Shown: positions 16,318 through 24,139 of the stretch, piece after piece
How the letters are laid out: the number at the start of each line of letters is the position of its first letter
Position numbering within the stretch: position 1 is the first letter of the stretch
Source: Syntrophaceae bacterium UBA2210
Lineage (GTDB): Bacteria > Desulfobacterota > Syntrophia > Syntrophales > UBA2210
DNA: 38,876 nt
Direction: 5' to 3'
Assembly (NCBI GenBank): GCA_002327865.1
Contig: DCUQ01000057.1
Location: 1,884-40,759, forward strand
Translations under genes and position numbers: made by a program
Notes under the pieces: generated by a model
Databases searched by the model: none
Seen by the model: only the letters and a program-made list of their open reading frames with translations
What the model was told of the DNA's origin: nothing

Positions 16318-16345
16318 ACCCGGCCGGCAATATTGCCGGCCGGGT
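16318..16345. repeat. 28-bp perfect palindrome between TAXI receptor and DUF1850 genes
   Basis: The arms are exact complements around AATATT; the core GGCCGGCAATATTGCCGGCC is at 16322-16341. No T-run follows, so it is not a standard terminator. Located eight bases after the binding-protein stop, it would stabilise the 3' end of that message and allow more receptor than permease, as in other binding-protein operons (inference). Confidence 0.75.
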
Positions 16346-16355
16346 ACTTATAACA

Positions 16356-16838
16356 ATGCGATTAAGAACCACATATGTCTTATTCTTATTGATTCAGCTG
16401 TCGAGTATTCCTGTCTTTGCGGAGGAAAGGAGCGATCTGTATCTTCAAGTCGTGGGACAGCCCGGCATGGAGATCCTCTTGGAGTTCCGGGTGGAAGCGG
16501 GAGATCTTTTTTATATGGATTACATCCATTCGTCGGATCACACCCCGGTTCATGACGTATTTCGGATAGGTGAGGATGGAATCGTTCTTATTGAAGAGGC
16601 GTTTGACTGGTATGGGGCCGGTCTCGAGTCTGTCTCGAATAGCGGAGTGAGCGTTTCCTTTTCCGGTAACAAGACGAGGGTTTTTATGCACCGGGAATTC
16701 CCCAGATTTTTGCTTCGTGTGGGGAGAGTAGCGGGGCATGTTATCACCTATAAAGATATCAGGACTCCGCTGTTGTCTGTCGCAAAGGGAGGGGAATCGG
16801 TGTGGGTCCGTGTGGTGAAGAAAGAAAGGACTGAGTAA
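16356..16838 (+). CDS. DUF1850 family protein, TAXI-TRAP accessory
   Basis: DUF1850 proteins are small and often encoded between TAXI receptor and fused TRAP permease, as here; their exact role is not established. A signal peptide (MRLRTTYVLFLLIQLSSIPV, likely cut after FA at 21-22) predicts export. The family motif is YMDYIHSSDHTPVHDVFRI in the first half, followed by a Trp/Tyr/Gly-rich central section (FDWYGAGLES). At 160 residues it is normal. The ATG at 16356 has no recognisable Shine-Dalgarno sequence and lies 10 bases after the palindrome, which suggests low or coupled translation. The permease begins two bases after the stop. Confidence 0.85.
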   Translation: MRLRTTYVLFLLIQLSSIPVFAEERSDLYLQVVGQPGMEILLEFRVEAGDLFYMDYIHSSDHTPVHDVFRIGEDGIVLIEEAFDWYGAGLESVSNSGVSVSFSGNKTRVFMHREFPRFLLRVGRVAGHVITYKDIRTPLLSVAKGGESVWVRVVKKERTE

Positions 16839-16840
16839 AT

Positions 16841-18832
16841 ATGGCGGAAGAAAAAAACAGCAAATTCATAGATACGGCACTTGAGGAGGAAATCAGTGTT
16901 GCGGAGAGCGCTGCGCGTGAGCTCTTGGAGGAGTTCGAAAAGAAAAGGGTATACACAGGCGCAGCCGGTCTGATGATTACGATTGTCGCTGTCGCAACTT
17001 CCTGTTATCACCTGTTCTACGCCTATTTTCATCCGTTCTTTGCCCTTGATCACAGGGCGATACACTGGCTCCTGATGTCTGTACTTATCTTTTCCCTCTA
17101 CCCCTTTTCTAAAAAGAGATCTCCCAAGAAAAGAATGTCTGTTCCCGACTGGATCTTTCTGATTATTTCCTCCGGTATATGTATGTGGATATTTATTTAT
17201 TCGACACCGATATTGAACCGCGCAGGTACATTTCTGCCGATCGATGTTGTTATGGGAACCATTCTCATTATAGTAGTATTGGAGGCGGCCAGGAGAACAA
17301 CGGGACCGGCCGTTCCGCTTATTGCCATTATTTTCATGTGCTATGCGCTGTTTGGTCCGTATCTGCCTGATGTTATTTCGCACAGAGGGTACAGCGTTAA
17401 GAGACTGTCGACATATCTGGCCCTTTCCACTGACGGGGTGTTTGGTGTTCCCATCGGGGTCTCCGCTAATTTCATCCTTCTGTTCATTCTTTATGGAGCC
17501 CTCTTGAGAAAAACGGGAGCAGGACAGTTTTTTACCGATGTTGCCTTTGCTTTGACGGGGTGGTCGCGGGGCGGTCCTGCAAAAGCAGCTGTTGCTTCCA
17601 GCACCTTTTTCGGCATGATATCGGGGAGTTCTGTGGCCAATACGGTGACAACCGGTTCTTTCACGATACCGCTCATGAAAAGAACGGGATATCCAGGGTA
17701 CTTTGCCGCGGGTGTCGAGGCATCATCATCGACCATGGGGCAGATCATGCCCCCCATTATGGGCGCCGCCGCTTTTATCATGGCAGAGTTCCTGTCTATT
17801 CCTTATTATAAAGTATGTATTGCCGCAGCCATACCAGCGTCTCTTGCTTTTTTTTCTACCTTCATGCAGGTACATTTCAGGGCAGTCTCGATGAATCTTG
17901 CCGGCCTGCCGAGAGCGGACCTGCCGAAAATTAAAACGGCTTTTGCCGAAGGTTGGCATCACATTTTTTCGATCTTTCTCCTTATTTATTTCCTTATGGG
18001 AAATTTTTCTCCCGAAAGGGCCGTATTCTGGGCAATCGCCGCGACGGTTATTGCCTCCTTCATAATGAGAATTATCAGAAAGAAATCTATTAAGGAATTT
18101 GGAATATTGATTCTGGAGGGGTTAAAAGAGGGTGCCACAGGGGCCGTCGAAGTGGCCGCAGCCTGCGCCGCGGCCGGCATTATTATCGGCTGTATCACGA
18201 TGTCAGGGCTGGGAATCAGGTTTTCATCTCTTGTTGTCGATGCGTCGATGGGGCATCTTTACCTGGCACTTCCCTTTACCATGATAGCCTGTATATTTCT
18301 CGGCATGGGGGTTCCCACTACCGCACAGTACATTATCATTTCGTCCCTTGTCGCCCCCGCACTAGCCCAGATGGGAGTGATCCCAATCGCTGCTCATCTC
18401 TTTGTTCTGTATTTCGGTACGAGGGCCGATATCACACCGCCGGTGGCATTAGCGGCCTATGCCGGAGCCGGAATCGCCAAATCCGATCCCTGGAAGACAG
18501 GTGTTACCGCATTCCAGCTTGGCATCGCGGGCTTTATTATTCCCTTTATGTTTGTTTATGCTCCCGAGTTGCTGTTGATAGGAGACGTGTGGCATATCAT
18601 TATAAGTTTCTTGACGGCGGCTTTCGGGATTGTATGTCTTGCGGCCGGCGTTCAAGCCTGTATGCTTATAAGGGCTAAATGGTACGAGGTTATTATCTTT
18701 CTGGTAGTTGCTTTTCTAATGATAAAACCGGGGCTGTTGACGGACGGAATAGGCGTCGTTATGTTTGCCGTGGCTTTCGGCTCGCAGTGGATAAGAAGAA
18801 GAAAAATTGCGGTTTCAACGCCACCTGTATAG
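16841..18832 (+). CDS. TRAP transporter permease, fused small (4TM) and large (12TM) subunits
   Basis: This inner-membrane permease uses ion gradients, usually Na+, to import the ligand brought by the TAXI receptor. A charged cytoplasmic N-terminus (about 45 residues) precedes the DctQ-like part (to about 200) and the DctM-like part. The DctM signature region is intact: SGSSVANTVTTGSFTIPLMK, then GVEASSSTMGQIMPPIMGAA, and in the C-terminal repeat LGMGVPTTAQYIIIS and RADITPPVALAAYAGAGIAK. The end (FVYAPELLL, then further helices) is typical of the TAXI-linked fused permease. At 663 residues it is full length. Confidence 0.93.
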   Translation: MAEEKNSKFIDTALEEEISVAESAARELLEEFEKKRVYTGAAGLMITIVAVATSCYHLFYAYFHPFFALDHRAIHWLLMSVLIFSLYPFSKKRSPKKRMSVPDWIFLIISSGICMWIFIYSTPILNRAGTFLPIDVVMGTILIIVVLEAARRTTGPAVPLIAIIFMCYALFGPYLPDVISHRGYSVKRLSTYLALSTDGVFGVPIGVSANFILLFILYGALLRKTGAGQFFTDVAFALTGWSRGGPAKAAVASSTFFGMISGSSVANTVTTGSFTIPLMKRTGYPGYFAAGVEASSSTMGQIMPPIMGAAAFIMAEFLSIPYYKVCIAAAIPASLAFFSTFMQVHFRAVSMNLAGLPRADLPKIKTAFAEGWHHIFSIFLLIYFLMGNFSPERAVFWAIAATVIASFIMRIIRKKSIKEFGILILEGLKEGATGAVEVAAACAAAGIIIGCITMSGLGIRFSSLVVDASMGHLYLALPFTMIACIFLGMGVPTTAQYIIISSLVAPALAQMGVIPIAAHLFVLYFGTRADITPPVALAAYAGAGIAKSDPWKTGVTAFQLGIAGFIIPFMFVYAPELLLIGDVWHIIISFLTAAFGIVCLAAGVQACMLIRAKWYEVIIFLVVAFLMIKPGLLTDGIGVVMFAVAFGSQWIRRRKIAVSTPPV

Positions 18833-18878
18833 AATGGAACGACAGGTTAAATAAAGGATTTGAGGGAGGGATTGTATT

Positions 18879-21008
18879 ATGAAGAGATCATTGGAAAAAG
18901 TTTTTAATCCCGGGTCGATTGCCATAATAGGAGCTTCCGAGGTTCCAGGAAAGGCGGCTGAGAGAAGAACGAGAAGCCTTATCCAGGGAGGATATGCGGG
19001 TGATATCTATCTTATTAATCCCAAGCGTGATGAACTGTTCGGGATGAAGGCATATCATAGCATTACAGACGTGGGGAAAGAGATAGATCTTGTTATGGTG
19101 GTAGTTGCCCCCCGGTTTGTTCTCCCCGCCGTGACGGACAGCATCAAGATGGGCGCAAAAGGAATCATTATTATTACGGCGGGCCTGGGAGAAACGGGAG
19201 AAGAAGGGAAGAAGATAGAGGCGGATATTATGAAAGAGGCCGCTAAAACAGGCACTTACATAATAGGTCCCAATTGCAGTGGCATGTTTAATGCTTCGGC
19301 AGATATCAATATGCTGGGTATCCCGACCATCAACAAAGGGTCTATCTCGGTGCTTACACAGAGTGGCAACGTTATCGATTCGTTGACTCATTTTGCAAAG
19401 ATGAAAGGGTGCGGTTTCAACAAAATGATAAATGTCGGCAATGCTGTGGGCGTTCAGCTGCATGAATATATTACCTACCTGAAGGATGATACCGACACGA
19501 AGGTTATCGCTACTTATCTCGAGGGTATCAGGGGAGGGAACGAACTGGTACGTGTTGCCCGTGAAGCGGCGAAGACGAAACCGATAGTTGCCCTCAAGGT
19601 AGGAAAATCAATCGCCGGAGCAAGGGCTGCCGCCTCTCATACAGGTTCGCTGGCCGGTGATGATATAATCCTGGACGCGGCATTCAGACAGGCCGGCATC
19701 GTAAGAGTATCCAATGCCGATGAACTGGTTGATATGGCCGATGTGTTTTCCAAATGTCCTCTTCCAAAGGGAAACAGGCTGGTCATTATGTCGGAAGGTG
19801 GTGGTGATAACTCCATTGCAGCGGATAATGCCGAAAAGTATGGAATGCAGGTTCCCGTTCTCAGTGAGAAAACACAGAAAAAAATGATACCTGTTCTGCT
19901 TGCCGGTATGCCCGCTCATAATCCAGTCGATTATGGCGGAACAGCGGAGGAAAATCCTCATGTAATTACCGAATGCGTCAAAGCCTGTATGGAGGACGAC
20001 GAGGTCGATGGAATATTAATAACCGGTTTCTTTGGGGGATTCTATGATATTATCGCCCCTCATATCGCAGAGCTTGAAGAACAGACATCGATGGATCTTG
20101 TCGATCTGGTTGAGAAACACAAAAAACCACTCATCGTAAACAGCAGTTATGCCAGAGATTCTATTAACTCTCTAGATATATTGAAGAAAGCAGGGATCCC
20201 GGTCATCGAATCTTCCGACAGGGCTGCGCAGAGCATGAGCTCACTTATGCGCTTTGCCGTCGATCAGAAAAAGATTCAAAACATGAAAATTTTGGCGGGA
20301 AAGGTTACTGAACGGACCGAAGTAAAGAGACTTTTTAAAGAGGTAACCAATGCGTCTAGGCGCAATCTTCTTGAAACGGAATCCAGAAATCTTCTCAGCG
20401 AGTATGACATTCCTCTACCGGATGCGGCGATGGTAACAACTCCGGCGGAAGCGGTGGAGGTGGCGTACAGATTGGGGTATCCGCTGGCAATGAAGATAGT
20501 CAGTCCCGATATTATTCACAAGTCGGACGCGGGGGGAATCAAATTGAATCTTTCAAACCGGGATGAAGTGGCGGCGGCGTTCAACGGGATTATGAAGAAT
20601 GCGAAAAAGGTTGCGCCACCGGAACGTATCGTGGGGGTACTGCTTTCGCCTATGGCTGCTCCAGGACAGGAATGTATTATCGGAATGATCCGGGATGCCC
20701 AGTTCGGGCCCGTTATAATGTTCGGTCTAGGGGGAATATTTGTTGAAGTTCTGAAAGATGTTTCATTCAGGATCGCCCCGCTTGCTGATGAAGATATAGA
20801 TGAAATGATCAGAGAGATAAAAGGCTATAAAATTCTGACCGGTGTCAGAGGAGAGAAACCCAAGGATATCGAGGCAATAAAAGGTGTTCTGGCAAAACTG
20901 TCCGAGATTGCGATCAACAATCCGGAAATCACCGAAATCGATCTGAATCCCGTGATTGTTCGCGAGAAAGGGTTGTCCATTGTAGATTCGCGGGTACTGA
21001 TTGCATGA
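18879..21008 (+). CDS. ADP-forming acetate/acyl-CoA synthetase, fused alpha-beta subunits
   Basis: This family interconverts acyl-CoA + ADP + Pi and acid + ATP + CoA. Domains in order: CoA-binding (about 5-135), succinyl-CoA-synthetase-like ligase domains (about 145-460), and ATP-grasp (about 490-709). The phosphorylated His is H254 in SHTGSLAG; the second conserved His is H547 in IIHKSDAGG. There is no GNAT acetyltransferase domain, so it is not a Pat-type enzyme. Placed between the TRAP permease and a crotonase, it probably activates the imported acid, or recovers ATP from its acyl-CoA when running in reverse; both are inference. Acetate is only the default name of the family and the true substrate is open. 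The ribosome-binding site is AGGGAGGG. Confidence 0.93.
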   Translation: MKRSLEKVFNPGSIAIIGASEVPGKAAERRTRSLIQGGYAGDIYLINPKRDELFGMKAYHSITDVGKEIDLVMVVVAPRFVLPAVTDSIKMGAKGIIIITAGLGETGEEGKKIEADIMKEAAKTGTYIIGPNCSGMFNASADINMLGIPTINKGSISVLTQSGNVIDSLTHFAKMKGCGFNKMINVGNAVGVQLHEYITYLKDDTDTKVIATYLEGIRGGNELVRVAREAAKTKPIVALKVGKSIAGARAAASHTGSLAGDDIILDAAFRQAGIVRVSNADELVDMADVFSKCPLPKGNRLVIMSEGGGDNSIAADNAEKYGMQVPVLSEKTQKKMIPVLLAGMPAHNPVDYGGTAEENPHVITECVKACMEDDEVDGILITGFFGGFYDIIAPHIAELEEQTSMDLVDLVEKHKKPLIVNSSYARDSINSLDILKKAGIPVIESSDRAAQSMSSLMRFAVDQKKIQNMKILAGKVTERTEVKRLFKEVTNASRRNLLETESRNLLSEYDIPLPDAAMVTTPAEAVEVAYRLGYPLAMKIVSPDIIHKSDAGGIKLNLSNRDEVAAAFNGIMKNAKKVAPPERIVGVLLSPMAAPGQECIIGMIRDAQFGPVIMFGLGGIFVEVLKDVSFRIAPLADEDIDEMIREIKGYKILTGVRGEKPKDIEAIKGVLAKLSEIAINNPEITEIDLNPVIVREKGLSIVDSRVLIA

Positions 21009-21043
21009 GTTTCTTTACCAAATAAGAAAAGAGAGGTGAAAGA

Positions 21044-21808
21044 ATGGACTTTGAATGCATAATTTACGAAAAAAAGGATGGCATTGCCACGATAAAATTA
21101 AACAGGCCACAGGTATTGAACGCCATGAACAAGCAATTCTGGCTCGATTTTCAGGTGGCCCTGGATGATGTTAAAAATGATCCCGGGATAAAGTTACTTG
21201 TTATCACCGGGGAGGGAAGGGCCTTTTCAACGGGGGCGGATCTCAAGGATTCAAAAGACAGATCTATCGAGGCATATCGTGATTACCTTGTCGAACTGCA
21301 GGAGACATCAAGAAAGATTATCAGGTTCGAGAAACCGACCATAGCGGCTATTAACGGATATGCACTAGGTTCGGGATATGAACTGGGACTCGCTTGTGAT
21401 ATCAGGATTGCGGCTGAAGAGGCCAAGATAGGTTCGCCCGAGGCCAGAGTCACATCCTCTGTAACCGGGGGCGCGATGAGACTTGTTCAGGACCTGATAG
21501 GGCCGGGTAAGGCGAAAGAACTTCTCTTTACCGCCGAGTATATAGATGGTAAAGAAGCCGAAAGGATCGGTCTGGTTAATAAAGCGGTTCCTCTAGACCG
21601 GCTGATGGATGAAACGATGGAAATGGCAAAAAAAATAGCGGCTAATTCATCGTTCTCGATCAAGATGATCAAGAGAGGCCTCAATATGGCACGTGGCGAG
21701 GTAAGTCTGGAAGCGCTTATGGAGTATGAAATAGAGGCATGTTTGGCCTGTGTTTCAACAAAGGAAAGGCAGGATTCTCTAAAGGATTTCGAAGAGAGAA
21801 AGAAATAA
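21044..21808 (+). CDS. Enoyl-CoA hydratase/isomerase (crotonase) family protein
   Basis: A soluble crotonase-fold enzyme acting on a CoA thioester. The N-terminal LNRPQVLNAMN, the CoA/oxyanion segment GEGRAFSTGADLKDSK, and INGYALGSGYELGLACDIRIA are clear. Both positions of the classical hydratase glutamates are Glu: E113 (GYELG) and E133 (GSPEARV). Hydratase activity is therefore possible, though isomerase or hydrolase chemistry cannot be excluded. At 254 residues it is typical. It begins 35 bases after the acyl-CoA synthetase with GAGAGGTG as ribosome-binding site, and is the last gene of the cassette. Confidence 0.92.
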   Translation: MDFECIIYEKKDGIATIKLNRPQVLNAMNKQFWLDFQVALDDVKNDPGIKLLVITGEGRAFSTGADLKDSKDRSIEAYRDYLVELQETSRKIIRFEKPTIAAINGYALGSGYELGLACDIRIAAEEAKIGSPEARVTSSVTGGAMRLVQDLIGPGKAKELLFTAEYIDGKEAERIGLVNKAVPLDRLMDETMEMAKKIAANSSFSIKMIKRGLNMARGEVSLEALMEYEIEACLACVSTKERQDSLKDFEERKK

Positions 21809-21809
21809 G

Positions 21810-21853
21810 AACAGAAACTTAATAACCGGTTATTTTATAATAGTTTTTCTGTT
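21810..21853 (+). terminator. Hairpin downstream of the TRAP/acyl-CoA cassette
   Basis: AACAGAAACT (21810-21819) pairs with AGTTTTTCTGTT (21842-21853) with a small bulge, enclosing the palindrome AATAACCGGTTATT (21821-21834). It starts one base after the crotonase stop. There is no long T-run after the outer stem, so termination is probable rather than certain. Confidence 0.5.
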
Positions 21854-21952
21854 TCTTCCGTTTCTTCGGGGGGCGCGTTAAAGAGAAAGTGGAGGAACAA
21901 CTTTGTTTTTACTCTTTTTATAACCCGTCACCGAATGAAAGGAGGAACTTGT

Positions 21953-22234
21953 ATGAAAAGATTTAAAAAGGTGTTCGCATTAATGGTTATTGTTTTGTTT
22001 GTTATATCGATGGTTCCTGCTGCTTTCTCCGAAGAAGGAAGCAAGGTAAATATTAACACTGCTTCGGTTGAAGAACTGATAATGCTGGATGGAATAGGTC
22101 CTGATTATGCCGACAGGATAATTCAGTACAGAGAGAAAAACGGTCCCTTTGTTAAAGTGGAGGATATTATGCTGATCAAAGGTATCGGGCCAAAGATACT
22201 GGAAGCGAATAAGGATATAATGACAGTCGAATAA
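21953..22234 (+). CDS. Exported ComEA-like helix-hairpin-helix protein
   Basis: A small secreted or membrane-tethered protein with the ComEA HhH domain. AAAGGAGGA precedes the ATG at 21953 (93 residues). The N-terminus MKRFKKVFALMVIVLFVISM is a signal peptide or anchor, with likely cleavage near AAFS|EE. The mature part begins VNINTASVEELIMLDGIG, the standard ComEA opening, and has a second hairpin LIKGIGPKILEANKD. In competent bacteria ComEA binds incoming DNA; short stand-alone versions like this are widespread in non-competent species, where the role is unclear. No com or pil gene is nearby. Confidence 0.88.
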   Translation: MKRFKKVFALMVIVLFVISMVPAAFSEEGSKVNINTASVEELIMLDGIGPDYADRIIQYREKNGPFVKVEDIMLIKGIGPKILEANKDIMTVE

Positions 22235-22279
22235 ATTTGTCGGATGGCGGGTTATAAAAGAGTGAAGCATGGGATTATT

Positions 22280-22726
22280 ATGGAACATTTAGATAAAAAA
22301 ATTCTGAATATGATACAACATGAATTTCCTCTGGATCCCAAACCTTTCGAGATCCTGGGGACTAAGGCGGGTATTGATGAAGATCATATCCTGGAACGTA
22401 TCAGGAATCTTAAAGAAAGCGGTATTGTCCGCAGGATAGGGGCTGTTTTAGATACCGGAGTTCTCGGTTTCGCGAGTACGCTTTGTGCCGCTAAAGTGCC
22501 CGTCGACATGCTTGATAAATTTGTGAGTATTGTCAATTCATACGAGGGTGTTACTCATAATTATCTTCGAGATAATGAATATAACGTGTGGTTTACACTA
22601 ATAGCACCAACCGGCGAAGGAATTGAAAAATTGCTGTCGGATATCTCGAAAGAAACGGATATAACCGATATTATTACCATGTCGGTCAAGCGACGATTCA
22701 AGGTTGATGCGAGGTTCAAACTTTGA
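22280..22726 (+). CDS. AsnC/Lrp-like siroheme decarboxylase subunit (AhbA/AhbB or NirD/G/H/L family)
   Basis: The protein carries the family pattern of siroheme decarboxylases: LDKKILNMIQHEFPLDPKPF with a winged-helix N-terminus, GIVRRIGAVLDTGVLGF, and VTHNYLRDNEYNVWFTLIAPT in the C-terminal domain. These enzymes convert siroheme to 12,18-didecarboxysiroheme in the alternative heme route of sulfate reducers and archaea, or in heme d1 synthesis. They usually work as a pair (AhbA with AhbB); only one is seen here, so I do not assign A or B. An ATG at 22244 is also possible (160 residues); neither start has a good ribosome-binding site. I prefer 22280 (148 residues) because the family typically begins just before the LDKKIL segment. 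Plain Lrp/AsnC regulator is less likely. Confidence 0.82.
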   Translation: MEHLDKKILNMIQHEFPLDPKPFEILGTKAGIDEDHILERIRNLKESGIVRRIGAVLDTGVLGFASTLCAAKVPVDMLDKFVSIVNSYEGVTHNYLRDNEYNVWFTLIAPTGEGIEKLLSDISKETDITDIITMSVKRRFKVDARFKL

Positions 22727-22787
22727 CGAGTGGAAGTGTTTTTCAGATCCGCAAAAATTATAAAGAACTTTTCCTGCCTATTATTGT

Positions 22788-22816
22788 TTGACTTCGCGGT
22801 ACCACTGTGCTATAGC
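22788..22816 (+). promoter_or_regulatory. Promoter of the atpZ-atpI-atpB genes
   Basis: TTGACT (22788-22793), a 17-base spacer, and TATAGC (22811-22816) preceded by TGC, an extended -10. The expected start point (about 22822-22825) is only 2-5 bases before the atpZ ATG at 22827. Confidence 0.65.
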
Positions 22817-22826
22817 CGATTCGGCA

Positions 22827-23129
22827 ATGGGGAAGGATAGCGAGAAAACCAGCAAAAAGAAGATGATGTTCCAGATGGGATATGCCGCAAGTCTCGGCAT
22901 TGCCATGGTCATCGCGATCTTTGGCTGCCTCATGATAGGCTTATATCTCGACAGAAAACTGGGAACGGACAATATTTTTACCCCCCTGTTTCTAGTGATC
23001 GGTATCGCTGCCGGCTTCAGAAACTTTTATCTTTTTATAAAAAGTACATTTCCTGACGATATAGGGGTTCAGGGCAAGGATGGCCGCAATGCTCGACATA
23101 AAGAAAACCATCATGCAAAGAAGCATTGA
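22827..23129 (+). CDS. atpZ: AtpZ/AtpI-family F0F1 ATP synthase accessory protein
   Basis: A 100-residue membrane protein of the putative F0F1-ATPase subunit family (AtpZ). A lysine-rich cytoplasmic N-terminus is followed by two helices (about residues 20-43, MGYAASLGIAMVIAIFGCLM, and 54-70, FTPLFLVIGIAAGFRNFYLF) with the family Gly/Asp turn YLDRKLGTDN between them. AtpZ has been linked to assembly or to divalent cation supply for the synthase. The first ATG has no Shine-Dalgarno sequence, and a promoter immediately upstream suggests a nearly leaderless mRNA. The gene overlaps atpI by 41 bases. Confidence 0.88.
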   Translation: MGKDSEKTSKKKMMFQMGYAASLGIAMVIAIFGCLMIGLYLDRKLGTDNIFTPLFLVIGIAAGFRNFYLFIKSTFPDDIGVQGKDGRNARHKENHHAKKH

Positions 23130-23511
23130 AATAGGAAACTGGGTGTTACTTGGCGTGCTTTTTGTCATCAGTCTTCTCTTTATGTCGGGGGGCTTTGCCA
23201 TAGGAGTGTTGCTGGGCGGTCTCGTGAGCATTGTTAATTTTCACTGGCTTTACAGAGACCTAAAGGGTACTTTCCTGAAACATGCGGCCAAGGCGAAACC
23301 TTTTATGATGATGAAATATTATATAAGGTTTATCGTTACGGGAATTGTACTTTTCTTTATCATAACCAGGACTCCGGCTGATATTTTCGGCCTTTTTCTC
23401 GGACTTTCGGTGGTTGTGATAAACGTAGTATTCACAGTTGTAGGCGCAAATTTGAAAAACCCGTTAAGGAGGTTCAGAAAGAAGAATGCATCCCTTTTTA
23501 TTTCTAGATAA
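23089..23511 (+). CDS. atpI: ATP synthase subunit I (AtpI-like, c-ring assembly factor)
   Basis: This 140-residue, four-helix membrane protein matches the ATP synthase I family, which helps assemble the c-ring. The ATG at 23080 is possible, but AAGGA at 23076-23080 is correctly spaced for the ATG at 23089. Helices lie at about residues 18-34 (WVLLGVLFVISLLFMSGG) and 35-52, then after a cytoplasmic loop at about 80-96 and 98-118. The C-terminus is basic (LKNPLRRFRKKN). It overlaps both atpZ (41 bases) and atpB (26 bases), so all three are translationally linked. Confidence 0.85.
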   Translation: MLDIKKTIMQRSIEIGNWVLLGVLFVISLLFMSGGFAIGVLLGGLVSIVNFHWLYRDLKGTFLKHAAKAKPFMMMKYYIRFIVTGIVLFFIITRTPADIFGLFLGLSVVVINVVFTVVGANLKNPLRRFRKKNASLFISR

Positions 23512-24139
23512 GATTCCGTTTCCACCTCATGTGACCTATACATGGGCCATCATACTGTTACTGGCTTTGTTTTCTTTCTTGGCAACGCGAAGACTTAGTA
23601 TATATCCCGGAAGAATTCAGCATATATTCGAAGTTGTCCTTGGGGGTATAAGAAATCTGATTCTTGATGTTATGGGTCCTGAGGGTCTCAAATTTTTTCC
23701 CCTTATAGCAACAATTGCCCTTTTTGTCTTAACCGCCAACCTGCTTGGTATTATCCCCGGTTTCGAGTCTCCGACAAGCAATCTTAATACAACAGTTGCC
23801 ATAGCGCTCATTGTGGTTGTTCTGACACATATTGTGGGTATTAAAGTCCACGGTTTCAAGTATGTAAAACAGTTTCTTGGGCCTGTCTGGTGGATGTCGC
23901 CTATTATGTTACCCATAGAACTAGTAAGTCATCTTGCACGCCCGATTTCTCTGTCTGTACGACTGTTCGGTAATATCATGGGTGAAGATCTCGTCCTGGC
24001 AATCGTTCTGATGTTGATTCCTTTCCTTGTTCCGCTTCCTGTCTTTGTGCTGATGATCTTCACGTCCGCTATTCAGACCTTGGTTTTTATTATGCTGTCG
24101 ATGATATACATACAGTTGGCGATGGAAGAGGCTCATTAG
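23486..24139 (+). CDS. atpB: F0F1 ATP synthase subunit a
   Basis: Subunit a forms the two half-channels through which ions reach the c-ring. The essential Arg is in the conserved SLSVRLFGNIMGEDLVLA, and helices before it carry ELVSHLARPISL. The end LVFIMLSMIYIQLAMEEAH is typical. At 217 residues it is on the short side but complete, like other deltaproteobacterial a subunits. AAGGAGG lies 14 bases upstream of the ATG inside atpI. Subunit c, usually the next gene, is instead encoded convergently at 24698-25069; subunits b, delta, alpha, gamma, beta and epsilon are outside the window. Confidence 0.95.
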   Translation: MHPFLFLDKIPFPPHVTYTWAIILLLALFSFLATRRLSIYPGRIQHIFEVVLGGIRNLILDVMGPEGLKFFPLIATIALFVLTANLLGIIPGFESPTSNLNTTVAIALIVVVLTHIVGIKVHGFKYVKQFLGPVWWMSPIMLPIELVSHLARPISLSVRLFGNIMGEDLVLAIVLMLIPFLVPLPVFVLMIFTSAIQTLVFIMLSMIYIQLAMEEAH

